Of a stretch of 64,000 nucleotides of DNA, positions 8,210 through 17,512 are shown piece after piece (the stretch's first letter is position 1; every line of letters starts with the position of its first letter). This DNA comes from an uncultured Ruminococcus sp. Lineage in GTDB: Bacteria; Bacillota; Clostridia; Oscillospirales; Acutalibacteraceae. Both the position numbers and the translations under genes were made by a program. The DNA is taken from NCBI GenBank assembly GCA_904393835.1, contig CAJFNC010000003.1, forward strand, positions 1-64,000. The letters run 5' to 3'. The notes below the pieces were generated by a model. It worked only from the letters and a program-made list of their open reading frames with translations. It searched no databases and was not told the origin of the DNA.

Positions 8210-8991
8210 AAAATTACTCCGCCTACCACGAGTGCAAGCACAACCAAAGATATTACGTCTGTTTTTCCCATATGCAGCGACTTCATTCTTGTTCTGCCGC
8301 TGCCGCCCCTGTAGCACCTGCATTCCATTGCGACGGCAATGTCGTACGCACGTCTGAACGCTGACACAAACAGGGGAATCAGTATTGGTATGAGCGCTTT
8401 TACTCTTTTTAGAAAATTGCCCGAATCCATATCCGCGCCACGCGCTTTTTGCGCCTGCATAATTTTATCGGTTTCCTCAAGCAAGGTAGGTACAAACCTG
8501 AGCGCAAGCGACATCATCATCGCAAGCTCATGTACGGGGAAATGAATTTTTTCAAGCGGACGCAAAAGACGTTCAATCGCGTCGGTAAGCTCTGTCGGAG
8601 AAGTAGTAAACGTCAGACAGGAGCTTGAGAGAATAAGACAAATAATCCTTATTGTTATGAAAAAGGCACGGTTAATGCCGTTTACTGTTATTTTTAATAT
8701 TCCCCATTGCCATATCGGGTCGCCTGTTCCGTAAAACAGGTTTAGCAACGAGGTTAATATTACGATAAAAATAATTACCTTTAGGCTTTTGAAATAAAAT
8801 TTTACCGGTATTCCGCTAAGCAAAATAAAAAATACCGTGAATGCCGCCGTTAAGGCAAGCGACACATAGTTGAAAGTGCAAAAGCATATTACCAAATATG
8901 CTATGAGCATAACTATTTTCGCCCTTGGGTCAAGTCGGTGTATTATGCTTTTACCGGGAAAATACTGACCGAAAGCTACATCTCTTACCAT
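8179..8991 (-). CDS. ecfT: ECF transporter transmembrane component
   Basis: EcfT is the membrane scaffold that couples two ATPases to vitamin-binding S components. This 270-residue protein has five to six hydrophobic segments. The coupling helices carry the Ala-Arg-Gly motifs (the second is clear in QKARGADM at about 190-197, followed by FVSAFRRAYDIAVAMECR). The start overlaps ecfA2 by seven bases. The unlinked S components are expected elsewhere, as in group II ECF systems. Confidence 0.93.
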   Translation of the reverse strand: MVRDVAFGQYFPGKSIIHRLDPRAKIVMLIAYLVICFCTFNYVSLALTAAFTVFFILLSGIPVKFYFKSLKVIIFIVILTSLLNLFYGTGDPIWQWGILKITVNGINRAFFITIRIICLILSSSCLTFTTSPTELTDAIERLLRPLEKIHFPVHELAMMMSLALRFVPTLLEETDKIMQAQKARGADMDSGNFLKRVKALIPILIPLFVSAFRRAYDIAVAMECRCYRGGSGRTRMKSLHMGKTDVISLVVLALVVGGVILCNIFIPSVI

Positions 8992-9857
8992 AACTTTCCC
9001 TCCTTTTTAAGAATTCGGGAAATATATTCAAACGCTTCGTCAACCGTCAGGATTCCGTCGGGCACATTAAAGCCCTTCTCCTTGAGTTCAAGCATTATTT
9101 TTGTTATCTGCGGCACACGCAAGCCGATTTTTTCAAGTTCTCTGCCGTGTGAAAAGACCTCTCTTGTGCTGTCGAACATCACAAGATGAGAATGGTTCAT
9201 CACCATAATTTTGTCAGCGACTCTGGCAATATCTTCCATACTGTGTGACACAAGCAAAATCGTGTTTTGACGTCTTTTGTGATACTGCAAAATCTGACTG
9301 AGCAAAACATCTCTTCCCATGGGGTCAAGTCCCGCCGTCGGCTCATCAAGAATTAAAATTTCGGGATCCATTGCGATTACGCCTGCAATCGCAGCTCTGC
9401 GCTTTTCGCCGCCCGAAAGGTCAAACGGAGATTTTTCCAGCAGTTCTTCGCGCAAACCCGTAAATTTTGCGGCGCTGCGCACACGGCTGTCGATTTCAAG
9501 AGGGTCAATTATTCCCATATTTTGGGGACCGAAAGAAATATCCTTGTAAACGTCCTCCTCAAAAAGCTGATATTCGGGATACTGGAATACCATACCGACC
9601 TTAAAACGGACTTTGCGGATTTCTTTTGGCTTTTCCCATATATCTTCACCTTCAAGTATAACTTTGCCGTCTGTTGGCTTGATAAGTCCGTTGAGCATTT
9701 GCACAAGCGTGGATTTACCCGAACCGGTATGACCGATTACGCCTATAAATTCGCCTTTGTTTATGCTTAAGCTCACATCATCAACGGCACGCTTCTCAAA
9801 CGGCGTACCTACACCGTAGGTAAAGCCTAAATTTTCAAGTCTGAGGATTTCACTCAT
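8985..9857 (-). CDS. ecfA2: ECF transporter ATPase, A' subunit
   Basis: This is a 290-residue ABC ATPase with Walker [10 protein letters not shown] (about 41-49), signature LSGGEKRR, Walker [14 protein letters not shown] and the switch His in LLVSHSMED. The long C-terminal extension after Walker B is typical of ECF ATPases, which use it for heterodimerisation. It overlaps ecfA1 by four bases (ATGA), giving a tightly coupled energizing module for micronutrient uptake. Confidence 0.94.
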   Translation of the reverse strand: MSEILRLENLGFTYGVGTPFEKRAVDDVSLSINKGEFIGVIGHTGSGKSTLVQMLNGLIKPTDGKVILEGEDIWEKPKEIRKVRFKVGMVFQYPEYQLFEEDVYKDISFGPQNMGIIDPLEIDSRVRSAAKFTGLREELLEKSPFDLSGGEKRRAAIAGVIAMDPEILILDEPTAGLDPMGRDVLLSQILQYHKRRQNTILLVSHSMEDIARVADKIMVMNHSHLVMFDSTREVFSHGRELEKIGLRVPQITKIMLELKEKGFNVPDGILTVDEAFEYISRILKKEGKLW

Positions 9858-10699
9858 TCGAGCACCTCCTCAAGCATTTTTACGCACTCCTCGGCATTAA
9901 GCGGCATTTTGTCAAATTTCAATCCGCAGCCGTTAAGCTTGTAGGCAAGCTCCGTTGCCTGAGGCACGTCCAAGCGGTGCTTTTTAAGCAATTCCACCTG
10001 CGAGAATACATCTCTCGGAGTTCCCTGCGTAAGGATTTTTCCGCTGTCCATAACTACAACTCTGTCCGCAAGAACCGCCTCTTCCATATAGTGCGTTATT
10101 AAAACAATTGTTATTTTATTTTCTTTATTAAGTTTTAAAAGCGTTGACATAACTTCTTCTCTGCCGTTTGGGTCAAGCATTGCAGTAGGCTCGTCGAGCA
10201 CAATGCACTGAGGCAGCATTGCAAGGATTCCCGCAATGGCAATTCGCTGCTTTTGTCCGCCCGAAAGCTTGTAGGGTGCATTATCCTTATAGTCATACAT
10301 ATCGACCGCTTTTAACGCAAAGTCAACCCTTTTGCGGATTTCGGACGGCTCAACGCCGAGGTTTTCGGGGCCGAAAGCAACATCCTCCTCAACAATGCTT
10401 GCGACAAGCTGATTGTCGGGATTTTGAAGCACTAAGCCCACCTTTTCTCTTATATCATATGTTTTTGAAATGTCCGATGTGTCATCTCCGTCCACATACA
10501 CTTTGCCGCTGTCGGGCAATAGCATTGCGTTGAGATGCTTGGCAATAGTTGATTTTCCGCATCCGTTGTGTCCCAGAAGTGCAATAAATTCGCCCTTTTC
10601 AATTTCGAGCGAAACGCCGTCAACAGCGTTGTGTATAATCTGACTGTCTTCGGGGTCTGAATACGAGAAAACTACGTTTTGCAAAGAGATAAATTTCAT
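9854..10699 (-). CDS. ecfA1: ECF transporter ATPase, A subunit
   Basis: This 281-residue ABC ATPase is the first of the ECF module. Walker A is GHNGCGKST (about 43-51), the Q-loop is VLQNPDNQ, the signature LSGGQKQR, Walker [14 protein letters not shown] and the switch LITHYMEE. Together with EcfA2 it forms the ATP-hydrolysing heterodimer that drives toppling of the S component. It starts three bases after the methyltransferase gene ends, so the transcript may begin as far up as glmM. Confidence 0.94.
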   Translation of the reverse strand: MKFISLQNVVFSYSDPEDSQIIHNAVDGVSLEIEKGEFIALLGHNGCGKSTIAKHLNAMLLPDSGKVYVDGDDTSDISKTYDIREKVGLVLQNPDNQLVASIVEEDVAFGPENLGVEPSEIRKRVDFALKAVDMYDYKDNAPYKLSGGQKQRIAIAGILAMLPQCIVLDEPTAMLDPNGREEVMSTLLKLNKENKITIVLITHYMEEAVLADRVVVMDSGKILTQGTPRDVFSQVELLKKHRLDVPQATELAYKLNGCGLKFDKMPLNAEECVKMLEEVLE

Positions 10700-10702
10700 T
10701 TG

Positions 10703-11566
10703 CTATTTCTCCCAGATTGCGGTTGAACCGCAGGGCAATATTAATCCCGTGTCGGTCACCTTTAGTCCAATTTCATTGCTTGATACTCTGCCGCCGAATT
10801 GCCTGCAAAGCAACACGCTGAGCAGATATTCCATTACAGCGGGTGAAAGTCCCGTTGTGTATGAATTTAATATAAAAAATACGGGGTCGTCGGAAAGCAC
10901 CTGACGGCAAAGCATTACAAGCGGATAGAGCTGTTCTTCAAGTTTCCAAACTTCTCCTCCCGGACCTCTGCCGTAAGACGGAGGATCCATAATTATACCG
11001 TCGTACTTATTGCCCCGCCTTATTTCACGCTGCACAAATTTTACGCAGTCGTCAACAAGCCACCTTACGGGTCTGTCGGCAATAGAGCTTGATAAGGCGT
11101 TTTCCTTTGCCCACTGTACCATACCTTTTGAAGCGTCCACGTGGCAAACCTGCGCGCCCGCATTCATACACGCAAGCGTTGCGCAGCCCGTGTAACCGAA
11201 AAGATTGAGTATCTTTAAAGGGCGGTTTTCGTTTTTTATCTTTTCCGCTGCAAAATCCCAGTTTACCGCCTGTTCCGGAAACACGCCCGTGTGCTTAAAG
11301 CCCATTGGCTTTATGTTGAATACCAAATTACCGTAGTTAACAGTCCAGCGTTCGGGAACTTTTTTGTACCGTTCCCAGTAACCGCCGCCCTTGTTGCTGC
11401 GATGATAACGTGCGTGAGCCGAGTGCCACAGCGGATTTTTTTTGCTTGTTGACCAAATAATCTGCGGGTCGGGTCGAATGAGGATTATGTCTTTCCACCT
11501 TTCGAGCCTTTCGCCGTCGGATGTGTCAATAAGTTCGTAGTCTTTCCAATTATCCGATATACGCAT
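10703..11566 (-). CDS. Class I SAM-dependent methyltransferase (RlmI/RlmK-like)
   Basis: The 287-residue protein has a Rossmann methyltransferase core. Motif I is ILNLFGYTGCATLACMNAGA (about 120-139), the acidic end of strand 2 is HVDASKG, and the catalytic motif IV is DPPSYGRG. DPPS/Y signatures with a preceding GVFPEQ segment are seen in COG1092 RNA cytosine methyltransferases, but the N-terminal PUA domain of RlmI is missing. The target base is unknown. The start overlaps the glmM stop (TAATG), so the two are co-translated. Confidence 0.8.
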   Translation of the reverse strand: MRISDNWKDYELIDTSDGERLERWKDIILIRPDPQIIWSTSKKNPLWHSAHARYHRSNKGGGYWERYKKVPERWTVNYGNLVFNIKPMGFKHTGVFPEQAVNWDFAAEKIKNENRPLKILNLFGYTGCATLACMNAGAQVCHVDASKGMVQWAKENALSSSIADRPVRWLVDDCVKFVQREIRRGNKYDGIIMDPPSYGRGPGGEVWKLEEQLYPLVMLCRQVLSDDPVFFILNSYTTGLSPAVMEYLLSVLLCRQFGGRVSSNEIGLKVTDTGLILPCGSTAIWEK

Positions 11567-12915
11567 TATGACAATCTTTCCCTTACCACCTGTGCAGTCT
11601 GTTCCGCAAGGCGTTGAATTTGATTATGATCCTCGCCCTCAAGCATTACTCTTACGAGAGGTTCCGTACCTGACACACGGACAAGAATTCTGCCTGTGTC
11701 GCCGAGAATGTCGCCGACTCTTTTAATTTCCGCTTTGATTTCATCATCATCATTGAAAGCAAGTTTGCCCTCTGCACTGACTTTTACATTTAAAAGCACC
11801 TGCGGCATACGCTGCATTATTGTTGCAAGCTCACTGAGCGGTTTGCCTGTGCGCTTCATTATACTTAAAATCATCGCACCCGAAAGCTCTCCATCGCCCG
11901 TTGTGGCATAGTCAAGCAAAATAATATGACCGCTCTGTTCGCCGCCGATGTTGTAGCCGTCACGCATCATGGCTTCAAGCACATATCTGTCACCGACTTT
12001 TGTAGAAATAAAGGTCATTCCGTTTGCTTTGCAGAATTTATTAAATCCCATATTTGTCATTACAGTGCCTACTACGGCATCTTTTTTAAGGACACCTCTG
12101 TCCTTCATATCCTTTGCGACGATGGCAATAAGGTAGTCGCCGTCAACAAGGTCGCCGTTTTCATCAACTGCAAGACACCTGTCGGCGTCTCCGTCAAAGG
12201 CAAGACCGCAGTCAAGCTTGTGCTCGCGCACATAGCTTTGGAGGTTTTCAATGTGAGTTGAACCGCAGTTATCGTTAATATTGATACCGTCCGGGTTGTC
12301 AAAAAGCATATGAACATTTGCGCCGAGTTTTGTAAATACTTTTTCGGCTGTGCGGGTTGAAGAGCCGTTTGAACAGTCAAGCGCAATGTTCATACCGCTT
12401 AAATCTGTGTTGATTGATTTGACAAGGTGGTCAACGTAATCATCAACAGCCCTGTCAAGATATGTAACCTTACCGATATTTTCATCTGAGGCAAGCGTGT
12501 AGGGCACAACATTGTCGAGTACAATTTCTTCGATTTTATTTTCGAGCTCATCGGGGAGCTTTGTTCCCTGTGAGCTGAAAATCTTAATTCCGTTAAATTC
12601 ATACGGATTGTGCGACGCGGAAATCATAATACCTGCGTCGGCATTATATTTGCCTACAAGATAAGCCACCGCGGGCGTCGGAACTATACCGAGAATTTCC
12701 ACGTTTGCTCCCACCGAGCAGAGTCCCGCAATAAGCGCGCCTTCAAGCATCTGTCCCGAAATACGTGAATCTCTGCCTATTAAAACGGTCGGATGCTCAA
12801 CCTCATCGCTTATGAGCACCATAGCCGCCGCTCTGCCTATATTCATAGCAAGCTCAACAGTGAGCTCCTTGTTCGCAATTCCTCTCGCACCGTCTGTGCC
12901 GAATAGTCTTCCCAT
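11566..12915 (-). CDS. glmM: Phosphoglucosamine mutase
   Basis: GlmM converts glucosamine-6-phosphate to glucosamine-1-phosphate for UDP-GlcNAc and peptidoglycan. The 449-residue protein starts with GRLFGTDGARGIAN. It has the phosphoserine loop ISASHNPYEFNG (Ser101), the metal loop DGDADRC, the sugar-binding GEQSGH and the C-terminal phosphate loop RVSGTEPLVRVM. A GGAGG site precedes the ATG. No downstream glmS lies in the window; instead the methyltransferase and ECF genes follow. Confidence 0.97.
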   Translation of the reverse strand: MGRLFGTDGARGIANKELTVELAMNIGRAAAMVLISDEVEHPTVLIGRDSRISGQMLEGALIAGLCSVGANVEILGIVPTPAVAYLVGKYNADAGIMISASHNPYEFNGIKIFSSQGTKLPDELENKIEEIVLDNVVPYTLASDENIGKVTYLDRAVDDYVDHLVKSINTDLSGMNIALDCSNGSSTRTAEKVFTKLGANVHMLFDNPDGININDNCGSTHIENLQSYVREHKLDCGLAFDGDADRCLAVDENGDLVDGDYLIAIVAKDMKDRGVLKKDAVVGTVMTNMGFNKFCKANGMTFISTKVGDRYVLEAMMRDGYNIGGEQSGHIILLDYATTGDGELSGAMILSIMKRTGKPLSELATIMQRMPQVLLNVKVSAEGKLAFNDDDEIKAEIKRVGDILGDTGRILVRVSGTEPLVRVMLEGEDHNQIQRLAEQTAQVVRERLS

Positions 12916-13010
12916 TTTTATTATCCTCCGGTAGTTTTTTTATATCAATACTTTTTTTGCAACAACTTTAAAGGGTGCACTTGTCCCTTAATCTGTTTTG
13001 ATTATTAGCC

Positions 13011-14108
13011 TTATTTGTTATCTTTTTGGTCATCTTTAAAAAGGCTTGTCTGAGTCGGCGCGGCGTTTACCGCTCCGCTAGGAAAATCGTAACCGAGGTG
13101 TCTGCAAGCCTCCGCCGTAATACAGCGACCTCTCGGTGTTCGACTTAAAAAACCTATTTGCAAAAGATAAGGCTCGTAAACATCCTCAATCGTAACTGCC
13201 TCTTCGCCGATTGCCGCCGCAAGCGTTTCAAGCCCTACGGGACCGCCGTTGTAAAATTTAATTATGGCTTCAAGCATACGTCTGTCGTTGCCGTCAAGAC
13301 CGAGTTCGTCAATTTCAAGTCTGTCAAGCGCCGTTCTTGCAGTTTCAAGCGTAATTACGCCGTCGGACATTACCTGTGCAAAGTCACGCACACGCTTTAA
13401 CAGTCTGTTTGCAATTCTCGGAGTTCCTCTTGAACGAGAGGCAATTTCGATTGCCCCCTCATAATCTATTTTTATACCGAGTATGCCTGCGCTTCGTGTG
13501 ACGATTTGCGCAAGTTCTTCGGGGGTGTAGAGTTCAAGCCTCAATACTACGCCGAAACGGTCACGCAACGGTGCTGTAAGCTGTCCCGCTCTTGTTGTTG
13601 CACCGACAAGCGTAAATTTTGGCAAAGGCAAATGATATGACGCCGCCATTTGTCCTTTACCCGTGATAATGTCAATCGCAAAGTCCTCCATTGACGGATA
13701 GAGAATTTCCTCTACCGCCCTGCTGAGGCGGTGAATTTCGTCTATAAAAAGCACATCGCCTTCGTTTAGATTTGTAAGCAGTGCCGCTAAATCACCCGGC
13801 TTTTCAATTGCCGGGCCCGAGGTTATACGGACGGAAACGCCTAGTTCGTTGGCAATGATGCCTGCCAGCGTAGTCTTTCCGAGTCCCGGAGGGCCATACA
13901 AAAGCACATGGTCGAGGGTTTCGTTTCTGAGCTTTGCCGCCTCAATGAACACACGCAGATTTTCCTTTACCTTTTCCTGACCGATATACTCATCGAGGTT
14001 TTTCGGTCTGAGCGGATTATCCGCATCGCCTGCGTCTTCGGGAAGTTCTGCAGCGTCAACTATTCTGTTTTCAAAATCAAATTCATCTGAAAATTCCATT
14101 TTACTCAT
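13011..14108 (-). CDS. ruvB: Holliday junction branch migration motor RuvB
   Basis: RuvB is the AAA+ hexamer that pumps DNA through the RuvA-bound Holliday junction. The 365-residue protein has the N-terminal [18 protein letters not shown], Walker [10 protein letters not shown] (about 70-78), Walker [10 protein letters not shown], sensor GATTRAG and a C-terminal winged helix with [16 protein letters not shown]. It follows ruvA after three bases. About 95 bases separate it from glmM; no strong terminator is evident there. Confidence 0.97.
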   Translation of the reverse strand: MSKMEFSDEFDFENRIVDAAELPEDAGDADNPLRPKNLDEYIGQEKVKENLRVFIEAAKLRNETLDHVLLYGPPGLGKTTLAGIIANELGVSVRITSGPAIEKPGDLAALLTNLNEGDVLFIDEIHRLSRAVEEILYPSMEDFAIDIITGKGQMAASYHLPLPKFTLVGATTRAGQLTAPLRDRFGVVLRLELYTPEELAQIVTRSAGILGIKIDYEGAIEIASRSRGTPRIANRLLKRVRDFAQVMSDGVITLETARTALDRLEIDELGLDGNDRRMLEAIIKFYNGGPVGLETLAAAIGEEAVTIEDVYEPYLLQIGFLSRTPRGRCITAEACRHLGYDFPSGAVNAAPTQTSLFKDDQKDNK

Positions 14109-14111
14109 TCG

Positions 14112-14708
14112 TTATTTTCTTCCCATCTGCTTTAATGTTTCTGCTATAAGCTGTTCTACGGGCAGGGTACAGTCAAGCTTTGTAAGTATCGGGGTAACGT
14201 CTGCCGCCGTGTAACCAAGTACACCGAGCGCCTCAACCGCTTTAGGCAGATTGCCCGTTACCGCCGCAGTCTGAACAACTGCCGTAACGCCGCTGTCCGA
14301 TACAATTGACTTTGCGAGTTTGTCTTTAAGCTCAAGTATAATGCGCTGTGCAATTTTTTTGCCTATGCCTTGCGCTCTTGTTATTGTTTTTACATCATCC
14401 GAAGCAATCGCCATTGCCACTTGCTCGGGTGTAAGTTCGGACAAAACGGCAAGACCTGCCTTTGGTCCCACGCCGCTTACGCTTATGAGCGTTTTAAATG
14501 TTTCAAGCTCTGTTTTTGTTGAAAAACCGAAAAGCTCAACGGCATCCTCCCTTACATTAAGATATGTATATAGTGTAACCTCTGAATTTTGTTTGAGAGT
14601 TTTTAGTGTATTAATTGTCGTCTGACAGTTGTATCCAATGCCCCCGCATTCGACAACCGCGCTTGACGAGGTTGTGTGTATAAGTTTTCCTCTTACGGAA
14701 TAAATCAT
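14112..14708 (-). CDS. ruvA: Holliday junction-binding protein RuvA
   Basis: RuvA forms the tetramer that holds the four-way junction and recruits RuvB. From MIYSVRGKLI the 198-residue protein shows the OB domain with YTYLNVREDAVELFGF, two helix-hairpin-helix units (SGVGPKAGLAVLS and AQGIGKKIAQRIILEL) and the small C-terminal RuvB-binding domain. The ATG at 14706-14708 is preceded by GGAAAGGA. The start is two bases after the ruvC stop. Confidence 0.97.
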   Translation of the reverse strand: MIYSVRGKLIHTTSSSAVVECGGIGYNCQTTINTLKTLKQNSEVTLYTYLNVREDAVELFGFSTKTELETFKTLISVSGVGPKAGLAVLSELTPEQVAMAIASDDVKTITRAQGIGKKIAQRIILELKDKLAKSIVSDSGVTAVVQTAAVTGNLPKAVEALGVLGYTAADVTPILTKLDCTLPVEQLIAETLKQMGRK

Positions 14709-14710
14709 AA

Positions 14711-15217
14711 TTACAATCCTTTCCGATACATTTCCATACGAAGTGAAGAGCCTGCCGCCTGAGCATGACAAATTGCAATCGCCAGAGCGTCGGCAGTATC
14801 GTCGGGCTTTGGGACTTCGGGCAATTTAAGCAAGCGTCTTGTCATTTCCATAACCTGCGGTTTTTTTGCTTTTCCGTAACCGGTTACCGCCGTTTTCACC
14901 TGCAATGGAGTGTATTCAAAAATAGGAATTTTTAGTTTTTGTGCCGCAAGCAGAGTTACTCCCCTTGCCTGCGCAACATTAATTGCCGTTTTTTGGTTGG
15001 TCTGAAAGTAGAGCCTCTCAATAGCGAGAGCGTCGGGGCGGCAGCGGTTTAGTATTGAATATATCTCATCGTATATATACTCAAGTCGCCTGTTAAAGTC
15101 GGTATGCGCCTGAGTTTCAACAGCGCCGTAGCCGAGAGCCTTGTATGAGTTTGACTTGAAACTTATTGCTCCCCAACCGACTATTGCATAACCGGGGTCA
15201 ATTCCGAATACAACCAC
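14711..15217 (-). CDS. ruvC: Holliday junction resolvase RuvC
   Basis: RuvC cuts Holliday junctions symmetrically. The RNase H-like acidic residues are visible in FGIDPGYAIVG (first Asp), IERLYFQTNQKTA (Glu) and PDDTADALAIA (last two Asp). The GTG start at 15215-15217 is chosen because GGAGGG lies six bases before it and because family members begin right before this strand. The protein is 168 residues, the usual length. It leads the ruvC-ruvA-ruvB operon. Confidence 0.95.
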   Translation of the reverse strand: MVVFGIDPGYAIVGWGAISFKSNSYKALGYGAVETQAHTDFNRRLEYIYDEIYSILNRCRPDALAIERLYFQTNQKTAINVAQARGVTLLAAQKLKIPIFEYTPLQVKTAVTGYGKAKKPQVMEMTRRLLKLPEVPKPDDTADALAIAICHAQAAGSSLRMEMYRKGL

Positions 15218-15242
15218 TCCGTTCCCTCCAAATTTTATAAAA

Positions 15243-15295
15243 TGGTATAATAACACAGTTTAAAACATTATACCATAACGCAATTTAATTATCAA
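15243..15295 (-). promoter_or_regulatory. ruvCAB promoter with inverted repeat over the -10
   Basis: On the minus strand TTGATA (15290-15295) and TATAAT (15267-15272) are 17 bases apart. A perfect 9-base inverted repeat, TGGTATAAT (15243-15251) and ATTATACCA (15267-15275), covers the -10 box and the start region with a 15-base gap. It does not resemble the Gram-positive LexA box. Confidence 0.65.
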
Positions 15296-15686
15296 CATCA
15301 CACATACAAATTATATACAGATTTGTTTTGTCATTAAATGTATCACGGCATCACAGAGCAAGCAGAAAATATTTTTGCTTATGTGTATATGGAAAGCATA
15401 ACATAATGCTGCGTATGTTTTGACGTTTTAGACAGAGTAAAAAATTCCATAAACGACAGTTGTTTCTGTTGTTCTCACTATTTTTATTGGAAATATTTTT
15501 GTTTTTATGGCATATTATAGATAAATATACAAAAATATTATACATTTAAGGGCAAATATTCAAAATAAATGTTTTACAAATTGTTTATTGAAAGTTTACG
15601 CGTTCATCTCCGATTGCATACAATTTTCTTTTACAGTAATTGTCGAAGGGCAAAACCTTCGAGAATAATTTTAAGGAGAGATCAAG

Positions 15687-17435
15687 ATGTTTAAGAAAGT
15701 ATCGGCGGCGCTGCTTGCGGCAACAGTACTTGTCGGAAGCGTAACGGTAGGCGTATCCGCAGCAGGCACAGATGGGAAAGGTTCACTCGACTACACAATC
15801 AACAGCCCGTACAAAAATGTAAATTGGGAAACATACGGACAGTACAAGGCAGATTTTCATGCACATTCAAATGAGAGCGACGGTTCACCACAGCCCTATG
15901 ACACGGTGGAAGAGCATTACAGAAAAGGTTATGATATTCTCGCTCTTACAGATCACAATGTAACAAACACAACTTGGAACCGCAAAGACGATCCTACAGG
16001 AAAAGGAAGAGTATATCTGACAGACGAAAGATATAACGAAATTAAAAACGGTACGGATCGAGACGGAAGAGGAATGGTTGCAATTCAAAACTCCGATGAG
16101 CAGTCACAAAGCGACCACTTAAACACATTTTTTGCACCGTTTAACAACACAAGCGGAGCAACACTTGAAAGCAATATCGCAAAATGCGAGGAAGTCGGCG
16201 GTATCTCACACATTAACCATCCGGGCAGATACACAGGCGGCAAAAATACATCAGGCACAGCAGGCGAGGACGCTTCAAACGATCCGAAAAACATTCAAAA
16301 ATACGTTGACTTGTTTATGAAATACAATTCATGCGTAGGTATGGAGATTATCAATAAGCTTGACGGAGATTCATATTCGGATCGTATCCTTTGGGATAAC
16401 ATTCTTAAAGAGACAATGAAAGAGGGCAGATTTGTTTGGGGATTCTCAAATGACGATACACACTCAAATTCTGCTACCGGTCACAGCTACAATATGATGC
16501 TTCTTCCCGAAAACACTGCAACAAATGTAAGAGCAGCTATGGAAAGCGGCGCATTCTATGCAAGTGCAAAGGTTGCAAAACGCGAGGGTTACACAAACAC
16601 AAACATTGATGAAATCAATGATTATCAGCCTCCTGTAATCACAAATATCTCTGTTGACGATAAAGAAGACACAATCACAATTGAAGGCGACCTCTACAAT
16701 ACTGTTGAATGGATTGCTGACGGCGAAGTTATCGCAACAGGCAACACAATCGATCTTAACGACTACGAAGATAAAATCAACAATTACGTTCGTGCTCAGC
16801 TCAAAGGCGACGAGGGTATCAGCTTTACACAGCCGTTCGGCGTTCAGGCTGATGTAAAGGGCAGCGCAAGCATCGGAATTGACAAAGACAAAATTGCCGT
16901 AGAAGATGACGACAAAACCGTTACCTGCACAGTTTCGGTATCAGATGTAATCGGTGCAAACGCATTTGACGCACGTCTTTCATACGACCCAAATGTTTTT
17001 GAAGCAGCAGAAGTTAAATCTGTTGCAAACGGCACGGCAGTAAGCGTTGACAAGAGCACAGACGGTGTTGCAAGACTGGTTATCGGAACTGAGGGCAGCA
17101 TATCGGGAACAGCCGATGTAATGCAGGTAGTTCTTAAAGTAAAAGACGATGCGAAAACAGGACTTACACAGGTTGCACTTGACAGTTTGAATACGGCAGT
17201 ATCAATATCTGACGGTTCATTTGAAGGTTTGCTCACATTGTCAGACTCAACAAAGGATGTACAGGTAATATCCTACCGTGAGCGTGCAGACTTAAACAAT
17301 GACGGCAAGGTCACACTTTCCGACCTCTCAATCGCTCTTAAAAATTACAGAAGTGAGAATGCAGAATATGATGTGGATCTCAGCGGAACAGTTGACACGG
17401 CTGACCTTGTAATTATCTCGGGTTTAATCGACTGA
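15687..17435 (+). CDS. Secreted PHP-domain protein with cohesin-like domain and dockerin
   Basis: The 582-residue protein has a signal peptide (1-25, cleaved near VSAAG). A PHP metal-dependent phosphoesterase domain follows at about 50-300, with DFHAHSNESDG (D56, H58, H60), LALTDHN, ISHINHPG and FSNDDTH supplying the metal ligands. An Ig-like stretch lies at about 314-385. A beta-rich cohesin-like domain (about 392-515) contains the strand-turn FDARLSYDPNVFEAAEV. A type I dockerin closes the protein (534-582), with two calcium loops starting D535 and D562. Dockerins bind cohesins, so the protein is probably held on a surface partner; the next gene is the obvious candidate. The substrate of the PHP domain is unknown. 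AAGGAGAG precedes the ATG. Confidence 0.85.
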   Translation: MFKKVSAALLAATVLVGSVTVGVSAAGTDGKGSLDYTINSPYKNVNWETYGQYKADFHAHSNESDGSPQPYDTVEEHYRKGYDILALTDHNVTNTTWNRKDDPTGKGRVYLTDERYNEIKNGTDRDGRGMVAIQNSDEQSQSDHLNTFFAPFNNTSGATLESNIAKCEEVGGISHINHPGRYTGGKNTSGTAGEDASNDPKNIQKYVDLFMKYNSCVGMEIINKLDGDSYSDRILWDNILKETMKEGRFVWGFSNDDTHSNSATGHSYNMMLLPENTATNVRAAMESGAFYASAKVAKREGYTNTNIDEINDYQPPVITNISVDDKEDTITIEGDLYNTVEWIADGEVIATGNTIDLNDYEDKINNYVRAQLKGDEGISFTQPFGVQADVKGSASIGIDKDKIAVEDDDKTVTCTVSVSDVIGANAFDARLSYDPNVFEAAEVKSVANGTAVSVDKSTDGVARLVIGTEGSISGTADVMQVVLKVKDDAKTGLTQVALDSLNTAVSISDGSFEGLLTLSDSTKDVQVISYRERADLNNDGKVTLSDLSIALKNYRSENAEYDVDLSGTVDTADLVIISGLID

Positions 17436-17460
17436 TTAAACAATATCCGAAGCAATAAAC

Positions 17461-17490
17461 AGGGAGCGTTCATTAAACGCTCCCTTATAT
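17461..17490 (+). terminator. Hairpin between the PHP gene and the anchor gene
   Basis: GGGAGCGTT (17462-17470) pairs perfectly with AACGCTCCC (17476-17484) around a five-base loop, followed by TTATATT. It may end or attenuate transcription, lowering expression of the downstream anchor gene relative to the enzyme gene. Confidence 0.7.
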
Positions 17491-17512
17491 TCGCAGGAAG
17501 GAATGAACTCTC

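Noticed and set aside
8210-8323. Longer N-terminus for truA
   Set aside because: The 38 extra codons lie inside ecfT, match no TruA and lack a ribosome site, while the internal ATG has one.
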